Below are positions 60,784 through 64,000 of a DNA stretch of 64,000 nucleotides, piece after piece. The first letter of the stretch is position 1. Every line of letters starts with the position of its first letter. Under the pieces are notes generated by a model. It saw only the letters and a program-made list of their open reading frames with translations. It did no database searches and had not been told where the DNA came from. The stretch comes from Mercurialis annua (lineage: Eukaryota; Streptophyta; Magnoliopsida; Malpighiales; Euphorbiaceae): contig NC_065577.1 of the NCBI RefSeq assembly GCF_937616625.2, positions 10,457,001 through 10,521,000 on the forward strand. Direction: 5' to 3'. The position numbers were made by a program, and so were the translations under genes.

Positions 60784-62612
60784 CTAAGCAATCAAACAAG
60801 TAATGGAAGGAGCCTTACAACTTAAAGGTGAAACTCGATTATTCGGGAGGCCCTCACTTGAGATGCCCTTCCTATGTGCAGTTTCCTTCTGCTGACCGAA
60901 GAAGCCTCTTTCCCCGTCAACACTCGATAGATGATAAATTGATGACAGGCCATGGCAACTGCCATTTACATTTGAAGAAGAATGTGATTGTGTGTCTTGA
61001 TAATTCAATCCATTTCCTTCTTGCCAACCAATGGAGGAATCTGAATCTCGAGTACTATCTTTTTTGCAACCACTTCGAACCTGGTGAGATGGCTGATTAA
61101 TTGTGTTGAAAGGTTAGTGTATGAACTGACATCATATTTAGACGCAGGATTCAATGACATCTTTCCAAGTTTCTTAGAACTCAGAAATCGGCCTCCACAG
61201 CCCCTTGATCTTTTCATAGCATGTTGGTGTCGAGACTCATGAAGGTATGGCTGTGATAAATAACAAAGATTTTTCAGGTACTCGAACATCATTTAAGCAT
61301 TGGTTTTAGAATCACAACCTCAAAACTAGTCTCAACTTGGTGATAGAGTATGATAAAGTTCACATGAATTCGCAATTTCTCAAACTCTCACCGACAGATA
61401 GTTACCTAAACGGATATTAAACTCCCTGGGTCACTCAAGTCTCAGGAAATCTCAAAAAGGTCACTAAAGTCAATTTTCTTACAAAATGGTCACTGAACTA
61501 TACCTTTCATTATAAAAGGGTTCACCCGTATAAAACGACGTAAAAATATAACATTTTTGCTTACGTGGAAAGCCAAAATTACAAAAAGGAATATAGTTTA
61601 ATGACCTTTTTTTAATACGTGTTTACATGCACAGAATATGGATCATACCTTTCTAACTTTAATCGCTTTCTTTTCAAGCTCTGCCTTAGCACGCGCCTGC
61701 CTTCGTCTTATTATACCATGAAACTGTTTTGCATTCACATAAACAGGTTCCTCTTCCATTTGAAGGGGCAAAGGCATTCTGGCATGACTGATCTCATATA
61801 GCTGAGGAACCTAGCATCACACATAAATGATCAGAACTTACATAGTTCAACAGCTTTCAGTTGAACAATCATAACAGACTTTGACCTGCATTAATGAAGA
61901 CTTTCAGACAGCAGAAAATGAGTATTCATATTTGCAGTCATGGCAGTTTATTATCTAAAAATTTCTTTCCACCAACTATAACTGCAAATATTTGACCATC
62001 CAATTGCAGGTGAAAAATGGTCTAACAGAAAGTCAAGTTGACATCATGTTTACACATGCAATAACGTTTGATTCCATTCTAGATGAACAGGAAAATACAT
62101 AAAAATCATTAACCGGATAAGACTAGGTTTCCAAAAAAGAAACCTCCACTTCAGTTAAGAATAGATCACAAGAGTAATACCGGGAGGGTTCATGCCTTAA
62201 AGAGCAAGGTTTCAAGTTATCTGGATTCAAATAAAATTATCTAAAAGTTGTGTCTTACTCACTGAAACATATGAACATGTAGCCACATACCATAGCTTGT
62301 GGAGTATAAGGTAACATCCCACTAAATTGTGCATCTGAATATGGATATGAAGTCAAAACCTGTAAAATAAGAAAGCTGATAATCAAACATAGGTGAAGAA
62401 ATAAACAAGCCAAATGCTTGCCAGAGATGTGTGGTAATTGCAATAATATATGTGCACAAACATGGGTACATCATGTTGGTATGTGAGTGTACATTATGCA
62501 AACATGCGAAAACATGAGAGAGAGGGAGAGGAATTACAATTGAGTGACCAACAAGTTCCAGTGACAGGTGTTGATGTTTAAGATTATGTTCTTGTCCGTT
62601 ATTCCATCTGGT
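60784..62612 (-). CDS. NF-YA: NF-YA transcription factor (CCAAT-binding subunit A), N-terminus not found
   Basis: Minus-strand exons, in order, are 62612-62538 (25 codons, ends [10 protein letters not shown]), 62359-62291 (23 codons, SYPYSDAQF...TPQAM), 61810-61649 (54 codons) and a last exon from 61250. All junctions are GT-AG in phase 0. The third exon has [19 protein letters not shown] and the A1 helix that binds NF-YB/NF-YC. The last begins [20 protein letters not shown], the A2 segment that contacts CCAAT. The NF-Y trimer acts in the nucleus. In the last exon the domain frame stops at 61005, while an adjacent frame that looks like an NF-YA tail (Ser/Asn/Gln-rich) runs to a stop at 60784. 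A frameshift near 61020-61113, or a sequence error, is likely. No N-terminal exon was identified upstream of 62612. The miR169 site supports a real NF-YA lineage. Confidence 0.85.
61380..61620. mobile_element. Probable TE fragment in the NF-YA intron
   Basis: Phrases such as CTGGGTCACTCAAGTC, AAGGTCACTAAAGTC and AATGGTCACTGAACTATA are typical of non-autonomous TIR elements of plants, but paired ends could not be matched here. Confidence 0.3.
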
Positions 62613-63845
62613 CTAGAAAGGAAACACAAGCATTACTATCAAAGCTTCAAAATACAGGTGCATATGTAGAGATTAAAACACCGGATCAAGTATGACATAA
62701 AATGTTTCTTAAAAGCAGAAGTAAGACTATTGTTTAATATGTAAGCCAAAGAAAAAACTTGAGCCACTAGATATTCCCACATAATAAACAACCATGCATA
62801 TTCATGACCATATATGGCAATGATATTCATGTGCCCACTGGATCAGTTCATGGAAGAAGAAATACATAAGGTTTTCTCAGATTTTCAAATGTTAGGTGCC
62901 TTTCTTCTGTTGTCGCCATATGAAACAGAGATTTGATAAATTAACAAATCTTCCTACGAAGATGGAAGATACAAGGATATTGGGAAGAAATTGCTTAGCT
63001 CAAAATACGTAGCGGAGTCGCTGAAGTCATAATTGAGAAATGAAGGATTTTAAAATTATAATTTAAATAAATTATATATAATATCTCTCATGAATTTTCA
63101 TAAATGTTCAAGTTGAAATAATTCACCTATTTATCTATTTTTTATACTAAAAATTATGGCTAATAGATAATTCTTGTAACTTTTAATTTCAATAAACTAC
63201 ATATAGCATCTCTCATTTAAACTTAAATAAATTATTTATTAAAGTTGTATTTTCTTAGCTTTTTTATTCTAATATTATTATTACTAGAACATTTTCATTT
63301 ATTTTAATATTTATAAATTATTTATTTACCACTTTTATGAGTTTTAAATTTATATAAATTATTATTTGATTTTTATTATAAAATTTGTTATTGATTAATC
63401 ATTTTTATTATTTTTCAATTTATATATACTATTTATTTAATTTTATTTATTTATAAAAATTGGTATTTACTATCAACTTTTTATTTGTCTAAATATTTTT
63501 ATATTAATATACTTATTATAAATTTATTATTTTTAAAAATACGATTATAATTTATTTATATTCAAGTACCCACAATTTTTGAATTTTTTTGAATTTTTAA
63601 TTTTGAATTTTTTTATATTTAGAACTATTGATAAAAAAAATTTATGAATAGAACTTTTTTTTTGCCTTAGTGAATATAACTATTGATTGTTACCAAATTA
63701 ATTAATATTATTTTTAAATTTCATTAAATTGAAATTAAATTATATATAAAAAATGAAATAAATAACATTATCAGGCTATCGCACTACTACACGGATATAT
63801 GACTAGCTTATTAATTCATCTATATTAAAAGGAATAAAACTAGAG
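62613..63845. other. NF-YA upstream region and AT-rich DNA
   Basis: The 5' exon(s) of NF-YA should lie here if the gene is complete. No convincing N-terminal coding exon is seen between 62613 and 63040. From 63040 the sequence is almost pure A/T with no recognisable content. Confidence 0.4.
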
Positions 63846-64000
63846 TTGGCAATTCGTGTCATCGTGTCATAAACGTGACGTGTACCCATTTAAAAATAGA
63901 TAATTTCCCTCAACCCGAACCTGACCCGTTTAACTAATCGTGTCAAAATGTCAAACCCAAAGCCGACACGTTTACTAAACGGGTTAACACGCGTTGAACT
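63846..64000. mobile_element. Possible hAT-like element end, cut by the window edge
   Basis: GAGTTGGCAATTCGTGTCAT is followed by repeated CGTGTC and ACCCGTTTA words, the look of a plant hAT terminus. The other end lies outside the window. Confidence 0.35.

Overview
The window is nuclear DNA of a flowering plant, almost certainly a dicot. It is very AT-rich, its genes have introns with plant-type GT-AG junctions, and it is packed with plant transposable elements (CACTA, MULE, hAT, Stowaway, Helitron, tRNA-derived SINE, Ty1-copia Ale-like, Ty3-gypsy Tat-like). The genes match dicot families. The species cannot be named from the sequence alone.

Three host genes can be supported. (1) A two-exon cytochrome P450 of the CYP81 type on the plus strand (12930-15966, 495 aa). 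(2) A complete 14-exon carotenoid cleavage dioxygenase 1 (CCD1) gene on the plus strand (28037-35034, 544 aa, all four iron-binding histidines present). (3) The 3' part of an NF-YA (CCAAT-binding factor subunit A) gene on the minus strand (60784-62612), with a miR169-like target site in its 3' UTR. Pseudogene traces include a PPR fragment near 20.3 kb and two copies of a cyclophilin-like fragment at 36.9 and 38.9 kb. The genes are unrelated in function and show no clustering.

Layout: 0-12.7 kb is a TE nest: a 5.4-kb CACTA element with a second CACTA inside it, a tandemly duplicated AT-rich unit with three MITEs in one copy, and a hAT-like element ending next to the P450 TATA box. 12.7-16 kb is the P450, with a SINE in its 5' leader and a Stowaway MITE in its intron. 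16.7-20 kb holds a MULE with an 11-bp target duplication and a palindrome array. 21.2-26 kb is a decayed Tat-like retrotransposon in reverse orientation with one LTR. 26.4-27.6 kb holds two TIR elements. 28-35 kb is CCD1, with a MULE-type MITE in its last intron. 36.8-41.8 kb is a tandem segmental duplication, its second copy split by three head-to-tail Helitrons. 42.3-46 kb is LTR-retrotransposon debris. 46.85-47.17 kb is an uninterrupted (AC)n of about 141 units followed by (TA)n. 47.9-51.6 kb is a short Ale-type copia element with both LTRs. 51.8-56.7 kb is a degenerate telomere-like CCCTAA field holding a MULE and a hAT element with a Helitron inside it. 57-59.5 kb holds three diverged copies of an unidentified unit. 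60-62.9 kb is NF-YA with a second copy of the same SINE in its 3' UTR.

The most interesting observations are the SINE copies sitting in transcribed regulatory parts of two genes (P450 5' leader, and between the NF-YA stop codon and its miR169 site), and three TIR-type elements whose cores are arrays of short palindromes with different sequences but the same architecture.
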